Positions 23,357 to 36,911 of a DNA stretch of 64,000 nucleotides are shown piece after piece. Below the pieces are notes generated by a model. The model saw nothing but the letters and a program-made list of their open reading frames with translations. It did no database searches and was not told the origin of the DNA. The DNA comes from Rutidosis leptorrhynchoides (taxonomy: Eukaryota; Streptophyta; Magnoliopsida; Asterales; Asteraceae), in NCBI RefSeq assembly GCF_046630445.1, contig NC_092336.1, forward strand, positions 297,544,001 through 297,608,000, read 5' to 3'. A program made the position numbers and the translations under genes. Positions within the stretch are counted from its first letter, which is position 1, and every line of letters begins with the position of its first letter.

Positions 23357-25123
23357 TGATGTGTTTTCTAGGGTGTATGAAACGGTTATCAGTTTTATAT
23401 TATTTACTATAGGAAATCACCAAAATTAAACTAAAACACAATAGGCAAGTATACCTATTGTATTGTAATATAGCTAAGGTAAAGTCTGGGAGGTCGATCC
23501 ATGGACACTTTTATTGGGTGCTTTACTAGGTTATTTTGGTAAATTAAGTAACTAAGTTAGATTTAGTAACATATAGTAATTTTAGTAACTTTAGGGGATT
23601 TACCGTTTAACGACCGGTTTGTCTTTTTAGCTTTTCTTTTTAATTTAAACAACAAGATAATAAATTTAAACTAGATTATAGCAATGAAGTAAATAAAAAT
23701 TACTACAGTAAATAAATATTACTTTAACTAGACAAGATGAAAATACAATAAAAAGAGTATTATGCTTATTTAACTTCCGTAGTTACGATGTTTGACTTTT
23801 AATTTTTTTACTTTTTTTACCCTGGGTTAATTTTCTTTGCACCCGTAGAATATTTAATATGTCCACATGGAGTTGTCCAGCGCAGTCCTATAATTACAAG
23901 CATCAAATGCGAGTGTCCTCGTCATTCTATCTTGTAACCACAGTCAAATATTCTAACTAATTACTATTTAGATGGTTTGACGCGGTTGTCACGTATGTCA
24001 ATAATTACACCAGTTGTCACTGAATGTAACCCACCTTAATTTCAACTAGTCTTTTAACCATTAATCCATTCACGTGTCCGTTTCAATGAATAATTTACCA
24101 TATATATAAATAACCCGTCTTCCGTGTCCGGTCAACGTACGTGATTACTTATACATATAGTAAATTATAAATAGTGGTAATTTAACAAGTTGTCACTTAA
24201 TTATTTTACCATACCCATTAATAGTTAAAATCTCAATCTCTCTTAAGGTCGTTCTTTATCTAAATATTAACCGTTGTACAAATTAAATTAACTCATTTCC
24301 TATTTTTAGTCAAACATCTTAACTACTTGGGTTAAATAAGCATAATAACAAATTAGTTACTAGACATGGTAAAAAGATAAATAAAACTTACACAAAAGTT
24401 CTTAGCTTCCATTAATTCAACGAGGTAGAACTCTTCAAATTCAACACCAGTACAATACCAAATAATAATACACTTTTTACTACGGAGGATAACAGTATAC
24501 TGAATTGTATTTCAAATTACTACTATTAACTACTACGGAGTACTATTTTTTTGTTTGTAAGTTTTGAACTCCCCACTCTTAGGTTGGTCTTGGAAATGGT
24601 TTATGTAGGTAGAATCAGGGGCCAGTGACCAAACTTAATATAGTATTTTAATCCAGTGTAGTGTGACTCAATTTCCATTGTACCTAACTTGTAATATATT
24701 TAACTCCATTGTATCTCGTGGGTATGAGCTGAATTACGTCAACTTTTATGGATAATTTGGGGTAAACATTTAAATCAAAGTTGTAGTGCTCTGAATTAAG
24801 AACGTCTGGGCTTTGGATTCACTTTTTTTCGAGTCCGGATGATTTAGTTATGATTTTTCTCGTGCAGGCGCGCAGAATTGGTGATTTCAATCTTTTTAAC
24901 TTGTAGTCTTGAGGCGCAATGTTTTGGTCCTTTGTTGCTCATCAGAAATCTTCATTTTGTCTTCATTTTGAGCATTACTTCATTGATAATTCATAATAAC
25001 ATTTAATTCGACGCTTTAGATATTTTAACCAATTACAACTCGAAAACTACTCAAATACACATAAAATCATAATATTGAGGACTGATATTGCAATTAATAA
25101 TATGTTCATTTTGAGCAATATCA
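23357..25123 (-). mobile_element. Element G 5' LTR, about 1.77 kb
   Basis: On the minus strand it begins TGATATTGCTC (25123) and ends AACACATCA (23357), giving TGAT...ATCA ends next to the primer site. The outer border agrees with where homology to the C-type LTR resumes (25124). The 3' LTR is outside the window, so the border cannot be tested by pairing. Confidence 0.7.
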
Positions 25124-25397
25124 GAATCTCAAAAACTTTGAACTGTTTTCATGAATTCATTTGACCTGTAACTATTCCTGACGATTCACGAATAATTAAT
25201 TGTAAATAAATATATGTATATATAATAAATTAAAATAATAAGATACAATTTGATAATTGAGATTAAATATGTAAAATAATATACAAAATAATAAGTAGAT
25301 ATTAAAATAAAGCTATATATAGATGTATGTGATTTCTATAAATAAATATTATGATAGGTATATTGGAATACATATCAAAGGTATAGATATTATATGT

Positions 25398-25526
<129 letters not shown>

Positions 25527-26215
25527 TTAAATAATACATGATTAATATTATGTAATATTAATAGATTAAACATAATTGCAAGTTAAAAATATAATTGTTA
25601 TATTAATGTTATTACTTCATTATTATTATTGATATTAATATCGGTACTATTGATATCATTATATATATATATTATATATGAAATTAAATACATTTAATTG
25701 GTCATATTATTATTAAATCTTATTATTATCATTATCAATATCATTACTATTATGATTTTAATTATTATATTGATTAGTATTATTATCATTACTAAAAATT
25801 TTCATTTTTATATAAAATTATCATTTTCATTAATTTTATTACTTTTATCATTATTCATGTTATTATTATTTTAATTAATATTATTATTAATTCTATTATC
25901 ATAATAATTATTAGTATCTTTGTATTATTAATAAAATTATCCATATAATTATTATTAATATATTTATTAGTTAATAATATTAATTAAATATAAATAATAA
26001 AATTATAAAACTGTACCATTCTGTTATGAGTCCCAATCGATTTCTCCTTTTTATTTGTTTGTATATTTACAAGTTGATTCTTCATATCAATGATCTTCAC
26101 TACATACAAAAAATCGATAACTTTATAGTACTACATCAAATATTCGGTTCCCAGCTGTATATACAACTATCCACACTGTAATTATTTATCTCTTTAACTA
26201 ATTAATGAATAAATC

Positions 26216-26223
26216 TATATAAG
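26216..26223 (+). promoter_or_regulatory. Element E LTR TATA box
   Basis: TATATAAG followed by a C/T-rich leader (ccacctctccattcagccacc near 26365), the arrangement also seen in D. Confidence 0.5.
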
Positions 26224-27350
26224 CATATACATATATTACCCTAACATATATTACAACACATATACATATATTACAAGAACACTAACAATAACAATACATA
26301 TTACTCCAACATACATATTACTCTAACCTACATACAGAGAGGTAGAGAGATCAATCGTTAACCAAAACCACCTCTCCATTCAGCCACCTTTCACCCCGAA
26401 ACCACCATCAACCACCGATCACCCTTTTCTTTCTTCTTCTTGCTCGATGAACCATCACCCTTATCACATCAACATCTTTAAATTACTTTGCTGCTACCAT
26501 TATGTCGTGTTCATCACCAAGACAGCCCTACCATCGACTATCATTACAAACCTCCACAAAAATAGCTATTTACTACCATTTTTGTTGTTACTAAACTCAA
26601 TGTTTCTGTTTCCACTCGACCTCAATAGCCAAAACAAACACACACACACAAACCACACTGCTACAATACTGTTTTCAGTTTTAATTCAACGACCCAAAAC
26701 AACCACTGTTCAGCTCCTTTTTCTTCACGCAACCATCAATTGTTGAACCCCACAAACACCACGATCACAGCCTCTGCTGCTACACTATGATGTATCCGTT
26801 AATCAAACACTAACATCGAAACCCACTTGTGTTATTTTTCCATGATTCAGGCTGCAGTACTTGTTTCCTTTTTCTATTTCAATCAAGTAACGATTACTAT
26901 GATACTCTTGTTCAACAACCTGCAAAACTAATGAAAACACCCTCATCTGCTAATATTACGTCGACGTACTGTTTCTGTTCATCTGGTAGTATTTAAACCT
27001 CAATCACCACCATTTTAATCACTTCAAACTATCAACTACTTCACCATCACTAGTACCTTCTACTGCTCATGTTTTCTTTTCCAAGCAACCCAACCCAATA
27101 CCATCAAAACCGTTACCAAACCTAAACTAATTGAGCCACTGCTACTGCACATTTTTCTCCAGTTTATCTGTTTGAAACAAGACTACTACAACCTGTTAAA
27201 CTTCATCAACACAAACCCATTCAATCATCACTGTTACTACTAGACCTGCAATTTATGCTATTAAATAACTGTTTTCTATTCTCTGTTCAAAAACCGCCAT
27301 GAACACCATTCAATAATATTCGTATTCAATTCATAGAAAAAAAATAACAT

Positions 27351-27351
<1 letters not shown>

Positions 27352-27430
<79 letters not shown>
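27352..27430. repeat. (TAA)n microsatellite
   Basis: About 79 bp of ATAATA repeats inside the LTR of E. Confidence 0.95.
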
Positions 27431-27432
<2 letters not shown>

Positions 27433-27941
27433 TATACAGAATATATAAAGGGATGAAGAAATTAAGAGAAGATCAAGGAACTAATTACCTACATCACCAA
27501 TCAATGAATCGATTAATTACTTGAATCGGTTGATTGACTGATTAATGGATCAATTGATGATGATGATGACTAACGATGATAATGAAGACTGAGATGAATT
27601 GAAGACCTACTCTACACTTTTGATTTTGCTTGATTGATTGTTGATTAATGAATCGTAGAATTCATGAACTTTGATTTTTGTTTCGCCTGCGTATTGCCCT
27701 ACTACCTCGATCTGTTTGAGAAGACGACCAGACGCTTTTCCACCCTTTTTATTAGGTATATTACTCCGTATTATTATTTATTATTAAGTATTAAATTATT
27801 AATATTATTATTATTAATTATTGTTATTATTGTTAACCTTATCATTATCATTAAAATGTATTATTATTAAAATTTTAGAATTATCATTTTTATTAAAATA
27901 AGTATTATTAATATTACTATGATTATGATTATGATTATTAA

Positions 27942-28013
<72 letters not shown>

Positions 28014-28014
28014 G

Positions 28015-28070
<56 letters not shown>

Positions 28071-28071
28071 C
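27942..28071. repeat. (TTA)n microsatellite
   Basis: About 130 bp of ATT repeats with one GAT interruption near 28012. It produces long Ile-only frames on both strands that are not genes. Confidence 0.95.
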
Positions 28072-28340
28072 ATTTTTATCAAAAATTATAAAATTATCAT
28101 TTAGGTTATTATTAGTAACAATATTATTATTATTATCATTATTACTTTCATATTAATAAAATTATTATAACAAATAAATATTTTCTATATAAGAGTATAT
28201 TTATTACAACTATCATAATATTTCATATAATTAAATATATTAGGATTATTTATATAAATATTTACATATAACAAGTTATTGATTTTTTTATATAATATTA
28301 ATCATATGTATATATGAAACTATATAAATATTAACTATTT

Positions 28341-28343
<3 letters not shown>

Positions 28344-28404
<61 letters not shown>
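28344..28404. repeat. (TA)n microsatellite, about 61 bp
   Basis: TA run in the LTR of E, in the same stretch as the TA run of the C LTR. Confidence 0.95.
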
Positions 28405-28412
<8 letters not shown>

Positions 28413-29060
28413 TATAAATTAAATATATAAGATATATAATTTAAGACATAATATATAAATTTGTTTGTTTACGATTATATGTGTTAATATATATGTAAAT
28501 GATATAGGTTCGTGAATCCGAGGCCAACCCTGCATTGTTCAATGTCGCCATATGTATTTTTACTACAAAATACAGTATTGTGAGTTTCATTACTCCCTTT
28601 TTATATATATTTTTGGGACTGAGAATACATGCGCTGATTTTATTAAAGTTTTACGAAATAGACACAAGTGATCAAAAACTACATTCTATGGCTGGATTAT
28701 GAATATTGAATATCACCCCTTTTTAGCTTGGTAACCTAATAATTAGGAAACGGGTATGGCCCCTAATTGACGTGAATCCTAAAGATAGATCTATGGACCT
28801 CGACAAGTCCCATCCGGGGTACGGATGCTTTAGTACTTCGAGATTATTATTATTATACAGACGAGAGGTTCTGTTTGGGGATATTCGATACATTAAAGTT
28901 AAGTCGGTTATCAAGCGTTCACCATATGAATGATTTTTCTTTAATTTGCAGGTTACGCGTGTTATTTCGTACTCGGGTTACGTGTACAATTAAATATATG
29001 AAATCTTGTGGTCTATTAAAATGATGGAAATGAATGTTTATGATAAACTAATGAACTCAC

Positions 29061-29074
29061 CAACCTTTTGGTTG
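29061..29074 (+). other. Conserved LTR hairpin (element E)
   Basis: CAACC-TTTT-GGTTG, followed by ACACTTGAAAGCATG and TCTCAGGT as in the other families. Confidence 0.5.
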
Positions 29075-29403
29075 ACACTTGAAAGCATGTTTATTCTCAG
29101 GTATTAAAGAAATCTTCCGCTGTGCATTTGCTCATTTTAGAGATATTACTTGGAGTCATTCATGACTAATTTCAAAAGACGTTGCATTCGAGTCATTGAG
29201 TTCAACAAGATTATTATTAAGTCATTGATAGTTTCGATATATTATAAAATGGTATGCATGCCTGTCAACTTTCGATGAAATGAAAGTTTGTCTTTTAAAA
29301 ACGAATGCAATGTTTGTAAAATGTATCATATAGAGGTCAAATACCTTGCGATGTAACCAAATGTAATGTATTCGTCCAGATGGATTAGGACGGGTCGTCA
29401 TAG

Positions 29404-29418
29404 TTGGTATCAGAGCGG
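29404..29418 (+). other. Primer binding site of element E
   Basis: TTGGTATCAGAGCGG three bases after the LTR end; same type as in C and D. Confidence 0.8.
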
Positions 29419-29833
29419 TGGTCTTAGCGAACCAGGTCTTGCATTAGTATGTCTAACTGATAGTTGTTTAGATGCATTAGTGGGTCTGGACTTCGACCGT
29501 GTCTGCATGTCAAAAGTTTTGCTTATCATTCCGTGTCGAAAATTACCTGCTTATCACTCTTAGGGAATCACTTGCTTATCATTCTTAATCTAGACATATA
29601 TTACTGCCTGGATTACATGAATAGTGTATAGACAAAATTCATATCTTAGCGTATCTGCTAATTCATATCTTAGCGTATCTGTTACTCTAAACTTTGCCTA
29701 ACATATTCCGTAAAATTCCTCTGTAATTTACGAAATATTTTGTTCTATGTATATAGATATTCATGTAATTAAAATACCATCCGATATCTGAAAATCATTT
29801 CATACAGAAAAACCCTTTACTCAATCTTACAAA

Positions 29834-30290
29834 ATGGAACTAGCCACTAGTTCAAATCCCGCGGATTTCGACAGCCATTCCGACATGGATGTTCACCTAA
29901 GCTTCAAAAGCAGTGTGACCGGAATGGATCAACTAATTAGCCATAATCAATTTTGGATGAATTGGGGATGGGTTCGTAGCAGACTTAATCAATGGAGACG
30001 AGAAGAAGGCGATCCTATCCACTAACCGAATTCACCTCTTGGTGAAGAACCTGAAACACTTATCGGCGAACCTGTCCGAAACACCATTTTCAGCCTCATT
30101 TTCAGAGTAGCTTGACACGATTATATTCTATCCACAATTCTAAACCTTATTCATCCACTCGTTCCGACCGACAATCATCCCGGTGTAATAGAAGAAGTCA
30201 ACGAACTTCGCGCTCGAGTAATCAATTTGGAGAATATGGTGCAAAAATTTACCAGCTTCAGCAACATCACCGGCACCAACAATACCATCA
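29834..30290 (+). pseudogene. Broken copy of the small conserved ORF, element E
   Basis: Starts with ATG and reads 63 codons including SVTGMDQLISHNQFWMNWGW and RREEGDPIH, then a TAA stop. The match to the C and D proteins continues (PNSPLGEEPETL, GEPVRNTIF, VIEEVNELRARV) with a further stop and then a frameshift near 30240. So the element E version is not translated as one protein. Confidence 0.7.
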
Positions 30291-30569
30291 ACAACCCATG
30301 CCTCAATATCTCATTATGTACCTCGAGTATAATCATCGTTCTACGTATCGTTCTACATTAATTATCTTCGTTCTTCATGGCGATTATGTAATCTCTAATG
30401 TTTTAGAGATTATGTATTATAGTTCTAACAGTAAATCTAATGAGATTAATATTATATTAACTCATTAAATCCATGATTACATCTGAAGAAAATATATATG
30501 TAAGTATATTTTCATAAAGATTGTAATTAAAAATTCTTTTGTAAAAACTGTTAATGGTGAAAATATTTT

Positions 30570-30581
30570 AACGGGTAGGTA
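30570..30581 (+). other. Internal polypurine-like motif, element E
   Basis: AACGGGTAGGTA followed by ATACCCGAG. Confidence 0.5.
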
Positions 30582-30885
30582 ATACCCGAGGAATATTTAG
30601 ATTTCACATTAATAAGTTACACTGTACATTTTTCGAATCTGATTCAATAGTCATTTACTATCCTACTTACATCCACAGATATACGTATCCGTTCACCGCA
30701 GAATGACCATTTTCATTCAATTTCATATTTGGATTTTAACCTATCAGAATCCAACAAGTGACATAATGAAGAAAACATTGGACAAAAATAAAATTTGTTA
30801 GAAACAAATAATTTAACTATGAGAAGAATTTTGATAAGAATCCACGCTAACTGTTCCTAGCTAACTGTTTAATTCCGTATTAGAT

Positions 30886-30968
30886 TTTATTTATCGCAAT
30901 TTATTTATCGCAATTTAATTATCGTAATTTATTTATCGCAATTTAAATTCTCGTAATTTTATTTATCA
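30886..30968. repeat. Short tandem repeat, unit ATTTATCGCA-like
   Basis: Four to five imperfect copies of a 14-17 bp unit (TTTATCGCAATTTA and variants). Found only in E. Confidence 0.7.
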
Positions 30969-31007
30969 TCTTTTAATTTCTGTTATTTATTTTACGCACT
31001 TTAAATA

Positions 31008-31310
31008 TCGGGACACGTATACAAGGTTTTGACATATCATATCGACGCATCTATATATATTATTTGAAATAATCATAGACACTCTTTATGCAGTAATGCT
31101 TGAGTTAGCTATACAGGGTTGTGGTTGATTCTAAATAATATATATACTTTGAGTTGTGATCGAGTCTGAGCCATGTATACAATGGGTCACGAATACATAT
31201 TAATTAATTCGAATATTATATATTAAACTATATATGAATTGTTGAACTACTAATTGTGGACTTCTAACTACGGACTAATGACATTGGACCATTAAAATGA
31301 ATTAAAATAT
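31008..31310 (+). repeat. Segment resembling the A/B/F-type LTR inside element E
   Basis: Shares GACATATCATATCGAC, GAGTTAGCTATACAGGGTTG and TTTGAGTTGTGATC in order and in the same orientation with 47350-47600 of the A LTR. C and D have nothing comparable here. Similarity is imperfect and fades towards 31310. It looks like a captured or recombined LTR piece. Confidence 0.6.
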
Positions 31311-31995
31311 TGATTATAACATATGAAACTAAACATTTCTTCAAGTTTGCCACTTGATTTCATCTTAAACCTCATTTGTATCTTGACGATTACAATCTGC
31401 GTTCAAACCTTTCATGAATCTTGAAAACACCTCAATCGAGAAGATGAACCAACCGCACTTCATCTACGGAAGAAAAGATTGATGCATATAGCTATGCACC
31501 TGAAAACACTCAGAACCTGAGTAAACGTTTAATACGTATCGGTGCTAGCTCCTTTAGCGTTGTTATTACCTAAAATAACTTTGCAATCCCTTTCCAAAGT
31601 AGTCAATTTTGTCACAGCTTCAGTAAATCAATTTCGACTTTTCATTTGAATAAGCCTTATTATAACTTTGATATATAAGTTTGCCTTTCATCATCGTTAC
31701 CGGAGAACCGTTTATATTCCACCACATCAACAGTAAATTTACCAACAACTTTGTTGATCTTTGACTTTTTGAGAAATCATTACATTTATCGAAACTCTAT
31801 CATGTACATATCCGCATCTTGTAACGAGAATTACCATACCAATTACCAAAAATCAGCAATCAGTATTTTGAACCTCACAGCGTTTCTACATCAACAGTTA
31901 TATGTATACATATAACATTTATCTCTTAGAATCATGATCTTCCATTCTGAAATTCTGAAAAGCACCCAGGCTATGAATCAATACTCTGAATGTTG

Positions 31996-32220
31996 AAAAA
32001 CCCAATGAAGTAGCAAAAACTGTAAACGACCTTAACAGTCAAAAGTTTGATGATAAATAATATTGTGTTGGAAAAGCTCAAAAGAAAATTAGGTACTGGA
32101 AAACGGATTGAGCAAATCATGAAGGAGACTGTGGACAAATCACAACGACTAAATCTGCCTTCAAAGAATCCTGATGATTCTGTTTTTGATGAAATCTTTT
32201 GCGAATACCTTACTTCTTAA
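31996..32220 (+). pseudogene. Captured poly(A)-binding protein fragment, element E
   Basis: The first frame reads VAKTVNDLNSQKFDDK, then a stop where EW is expected, then CVGKAQKK. After a frameshift it continues KRIEQIMKETVDKSQRLNL and NPDDSVFDEIFCEYL up to TAA at 32218-32220. This covers the end of RRM3, the linker and the start of RRM4 of a cytoplasmic poly(A)-binding protein. It is noncoding as it stands. Confidence 0.78.
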
Positions 32221-32469
32221 TTGCTCTAAATCATTGTGAATGAATTTCTTCATCACACTATGATTCTAAAATTCCAAGATATTATCGTATCTTTCATTAT
32301 GAATATCCTCAATATTTCTGGAAGAAAGCTTCATAACTATTCTGATCCGATATTAATTACCTCTCCGTATTATCTGTGTTACATCATAAAAGAAACTATT
32401 TTAGTTTCTAAATTCTGAAACTTTCGAATTTAAAATATGAATGTTTTTGAAGTAGTGTTGGAAATTGAT

Positions 32470-32530
32470 GCATGAGTTAGTATAATATAATGACACTTGC
32501 TCAACGTGATTATATTACAGTAATTCATGC
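32470..32530 (+). other. 61-nt near-palindrome, element E
   Basis: Same arms as in D, with centre ACTTGCTCAA instead of GTCAGGCCAA. The right arm has AATTCATGC instead of AAGTCATGC. Confidence 0.55.
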
Positions 32531-32857
32531 TGAGTTTCTAAAGAAACGTAATGATTCACAGACCATAATGTCATCATGTGCCATGTTACACGACTCTTAC
32601 ATTCTATCTAATCTCTAAACATATCAAGAATATATTTTCTTGATAGTTTTATCTATTCCCTTGAATTTTGGAAATTTAACCAAATCAAGATCGTACTATT
32701 ACAATCTCTCTCTTAGAACATTAGTCATGTTCATTCGAAACTTCATACTTACGAATTCTGGACCATTATTCGCTTGACTTAAAGTCGGGAAGAGAAAACA
32801 AAAGCATGGAGCTCCGAAATATAAAGGAAGATATAAAGCCCGATAACAACACATAAA

Positions 32858-33031
32858 TTACAAACCGTGTATGTCAATGTTTATCGTAACATAAAGACAC
32901 GGGAGAACTAAAAACACTATAACCCCAAGGGCGAAGTAGAAGAAAACAGATTCCTCCGGTGGAAGTTGAAAAAGGAGAATGATTGATGCGATAGTAAGGA
33001 TAAGGACAAGGATTAGAACTGAATTAAGCAT
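32858..33031 (-). CDS. Antisense small hydrophobic protein ORF, element E
   Basis: 57 codons, antisense to the element, the same length as in D. Two hydrophobic segments flank LPPEESVFFYFALG; the C terminus is DIHGL. It is still open although the small sense ORF and the poly(A)-binding fragment of E are broken. Function unknown; a conserved noncoding sequence that happens to be open is the alternative. Confidence 0.5.
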   Translation of the reverse strand: MLNSVLILVLILTIASIILLFQLPPEESVFFYFALGVIVFLVLPCLYVTINIDIHGL

Positions 33032-33146
33032 TTTCACAATCTTTTGGATGTATGAGCTAAGAAATACAGTATAGGAGAGGTAAAATATATGGAACGGAAA
33101 AAGTTTAATTTATAATGGAAATATCCTACGGAGTAATCGAGGAAGA

Positions 33147-35759
33147 TGTAGTGACCCGAACTTTTCCATGTTTATATATATTAATTTAGATTGATATTTA
33201 CATGATTAAATGTTTCCAACATGTTAAGCAATCAAACTTGTTAAGACTTAATTAATTGAAATATGTTTCATATAGACAATTGACCACCCAAGTTGACCGG
33301 TGATTCACGAACGTTAAAACTTGTAAAAACTATACAATGACATATATATGGTTATATATATAGTTAACATGCTTTTATTATAAGTATGTATCTCATTAGG
33401 TATTTTAACAATGAGTTATATACATAAAAATGAGACTATTAATTTAAGAAACTCGAAAACGGTATATATAACGATTATCGTTATAACAACGTCTTACTAG
33501 GTACATATAAATCATATTAAGATATTGATACACTTGGTTAATTATGTTAAATGATAAGTAAATATATTATTAAGTGTATTAACAATGAAATACATATGTA
33601 AAAATAAGACTACTAACTTAATGATTTCGAAACGAGACATATATGTAACGATTATCGTTGTAACGACATTTAACTGTATATACATCATACTAAGATATAT
33701 TATATATCATAATATCATGATAATATAATAATTTAACATCTCATTTGTTATAATAAACAATGGGTTAACAACATTCAACAAGATCGTTAACCTAAAGGTT
33801 TCAAAACAACATTTACATGTAACGACTAACGATGACTTAACGACTCAGTTAAAATGTATATACATGTAGTGTTTTAATATGTATTCATACACTTTTGAAA
33901 GAATTCAAGACACTTATCAAAATACTTCTACTTAACAAAAATACTTACAATTACATCCTCGTTCAGTTTTATCAACAATTCTACTCGTGTGCACCCGTAT
34001 TCATACTCGTACAATACACAGCTTTTAGATGTATGTACTATTGGTATATACACTCCAATAATCAGCTCTTAGCTGCCCATGTGAGTCACCTAACACATGT
34101 GGGAACCATCATTTGGCAACTAGCATGAAATATCTCATAAAATTACAAAAATATGAGTAATCATTCATGACTTATTTACATGAAAACAAAATTACATATC
34201 CTTTATATCTAATCCATACACCAACGACCAAAAACACCTACAAACACTTTCATTCATCAATTTTCTTCATCTAATTGATCTCTCTCAAGTTCTATCTTCA
34301 ATTTCTAAGTGTTCTTCATAAATTCCAAAAGTTCTAGTTTCATAAAATCAAGAATACTTCCAAGATTGCAAGTTTACTTCCAAGTTTTCTAAATCCATTC
34401 CAAGTAATCATCCAAGATCAAGAAACCTTTGTTACTTATAGTAGGTTATCTTTCTAATACAAGTTAATAATCATATTCAAACTTTAATTCAATTTCTATA
34501 ACTATAACAATCTTATTTCGAGTGGAAATCTTACTTGAAATTGTTTTCGTGTCATGATTCTGCTTCAAGAACTTTCAAGCCATCCAAGGATCCTTTGAAG
34601 ATAGATCTATTTATCTCATTTCCAGTAGGTTTATCCAAGGAACTTGAGGTAGAAATGATGTTCATAACATCATTCGATTCATACATATAAAGCTATCTTA
34701 TTCGAAGGTTTAAACTTGTAATCACTAGAATATAGTTTAGTTAATTCTAAACTTGTTCGCAAATAAAAGTTAATCCTTCTAACTTGACTTTTAAAAATCA
34801 ACTAAACACATGTTCTATATCTATATGATATGCTAACTTAATGATTTAAAACCTGGAAACACGAAAAACACCGTAAAATCAGATTTACGCCGTCGTAGTA
34901 ACACCGCGGGCTGTTTTGGGTTAGTTAATTAAAAACTATGATAAACTTTGATTTAAAAGTTTTTATTTTGGGAAAATGATTTTTATTATGAACATGAAAC
35001 TATATCCAAAAATTATGGTTAAATTCAAAGTGGAAGTATGTTTTCTAAAATGGTCATCTAGACGTCGTTCTTTCGACTGAAATGACTACCTTTACAAAGA
35101 TGACTTGTGACTTATTTTTCTAACTATAAACCTATACTTTTTATGTTTAGATTCATAAAATAGAGTTAAATATGAAACCATAGTAATTTGATTCACTCAA
35201 AACGGATTTAAAATGAAGAAGTTATGGGTAAAACAAGATTGGATAATTTTTCTCATTTTAGCTACGTGAAAATTGGTAACAAATCTATTCCAACCATAAC
35301 TTAATCAACTTGTATTGTATATTATGTAATCTTGAGATACCATAGACACGTATACAATGTTTCTACCTATAATGTCGACACATCTATATATATTTCGGAA
35401 CAACCATAGACACTCTATATGTGAATGTTGGAGTTAGCTATACAGGGTTGAAGTTGATTACAAAATATATATAGTTTGAGTTGTGATCAATACTGAGATA
35501 CGTATACACTAGGTCGTGGATTGATTCAAGATAATATTTATCGATTTATTTCTGTACATCTAACTGTGGACAACTAGTTGTAGGTTACTAACGAGGACAG
35601 CTGACTTAATAAACTTAAAACATCAAAATGTATTAAAAGTGTTGTAAATATATTTTGAACATACTTTGATATATATGTATATATTGTTATAGGTTCGTGA
35701 ATCAACCAGTGGCCAAGTCTTACTTCCCGACGAAGTAAAAATCTGTGAAAGTGAGTTAT
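33147..35759 (+). mobile_element. Element B 5' LTR, first part (interrupted by C)
   Basis: Begins TGTAGTGACCCGAAC like the A and F LTRs and runs to the C insertion; 35755-35759 (GTTAT) is the target duplication of C. It resumes at 43840. Joined length is about 3.44 kb. A 77-codon frame at 33895-34128 is the LTR-wide open frame discussed under rejected items. Confidence 0.9.
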
Positions 35760-36502
35760 TGTGACGACCCGGAAATTTCTGACCAAATTTAAACTTTAAT
35801 CTTTATATTATTCCGACATGATAAGCAAAGTTTGTTAAGTTAAATCTCAAGAATTTTAAACTGTGTTCATACATTCATTATAACCTCGACCAAATTCCGA
35901 CGATTCACGAACCGTTATATATAAATAGATATGTATATATATATATATATTATAACTTGAGAATATTAATAAAGTATTAAACGTATAATACTTTACACGA
36001 ACGTATTTGTTTCAATATGATTTTCGACGAAATTAAAAAAATATATTAAATGATTGAATTATCAGAAACATTGAATTATGATTACAAGTCTCTGTTGAGA
36101 GGTCCACTATGATTTGAGAAAATCTATTGCTCTTAACGATATTCAAAATAATTTGTAACGCTATTTATAAATAAAAACAAAAAGTGTCATTTACGAAAGT
36201 TAGACAAAAGTTAGTGGAGAATTGGTTTCCATAATATTCTATTAATCTATTTTCAAACGTACAAAGACGTTTTCAGTTTAAAAAGAACTTTATTATTAAA
36301 ACGTATATAACTTTTATAAATATCTAGAATCACTTTTGATAACTCATTACTTAACCAGTATAATAAATATAACGATATTTATATTTTATTTCATTAAATA
36401 TATATAACAATTTAAATTAATATTATATATATTTATACGCGTATTATACATACATAGTTTTTATACTTTTACTATATTTTAACTTTAACTTTATTTACTT
36501 TA

Positions 36503-36750
36503 ACTTTAATAATTCACTTTAATAATTCATACTTTAATAATTCACTTTAATAATTCATACTTTAATAATTCACTTTAATAATTCATACTTTAATAATTCA
36601 CTTTAATAATTCATACTTTAATAATTCACTTTAATAATTCACTTTAATAATTCATACTTTAATAATTCTCTTTAATAATTCACTTTAATAATTCATACTT
36701 TAATAATTCACTTTAATAATTTATACTTTAATAATTCACCTTAATAATTC
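36503..36750 (+). repeat. Promoter-proximal minisatellite, 13/15-bp units
   Basis: Repeats of ACTTTAATAATTC with or without AT at the end, about 250 bp, ending ~10 bp before the TATA box. The 3' LTR has the array (42382-42640) with a different order of the two unit forms. Confidence 0.9.
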
Positions 36751-36760
36751 AAAAATCTAT

Positions 36761-36768
36761 TATAAATA
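36761..36768 (+). promoter_or_regulatory. Element C 5' LTR TATA box
   Basis: TATAAATA in ctatTATAAATAgaattc; the same at 42651-42658 in the 3' LTR. Confidence 0.65.
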
Positions 36769-36836
36769 GAATTCAATAGGTTTCATTATTTCATAGAAAC
36801 TTGAAAATATATTTCTCTAAACTCTCTCAATCGAAT

Positions 36837-36840
<4 letters not shown>

Positions 36841-36910
<70 letters not shown>
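36841..36910. repeat. (TA)n microsatellite, 70 bp
   Basis: TA run; only about 24 bp at the same place in the 3' LTR (42731-42754). Confidence 0.95.

Positions 36911-36911
<1 letters not shown>

Larger units (their letters stand above)
19508..25123 (-). mobile_element. Element G: Athila-like Ty3/gypsy element, 5' part
   Basis: On the minus strand it has a 5' LTR (25123-23357), a primer site beginning TGGCGCCGCCGC, a long leader, decayed gag and the start of a retropepsin. F cuts it inside the protease. The TGGCGCC-type primer site, the gag style and the C-X2-C-X3-H-X4-C knuckle point to the Athila/Tat branch. RT, integrase and any env-like ORF, if present, lie left of the window beyond F. Confidence 0.8.
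29401..33146 (+). mobile_element. Element E internal region, 3' end cut by B
   Basis: Non-autonomous internal region parallel to C and D: broken small ORF, internal purine motif, poly(A)-binding-protein fragment, 61-nt palindrome, antisense ORF. It stops where B inserted (33146/33147; 33142-33146 GAAGA is the expected left duplication). Its own segment of interest is 30886-31310 (repeats and an LTR-like piece). The last part and the 3' LTR must lie right of the window beyond B. Confidence 0.82.

Noticed and set aside
26447..26746. 99-codon ORF in the leader part of the E LTR
   Set aside because: No homologue in the C or D LTR; C/A-rich leader sequence is stop-poor by composition.
36503..36750. 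Possible CRISPR-like array (regular AT-rich repeats)
   Set aside because: Units are directly adjacent without unique spacers, inside an LTR of a plant element: a minisatellite.
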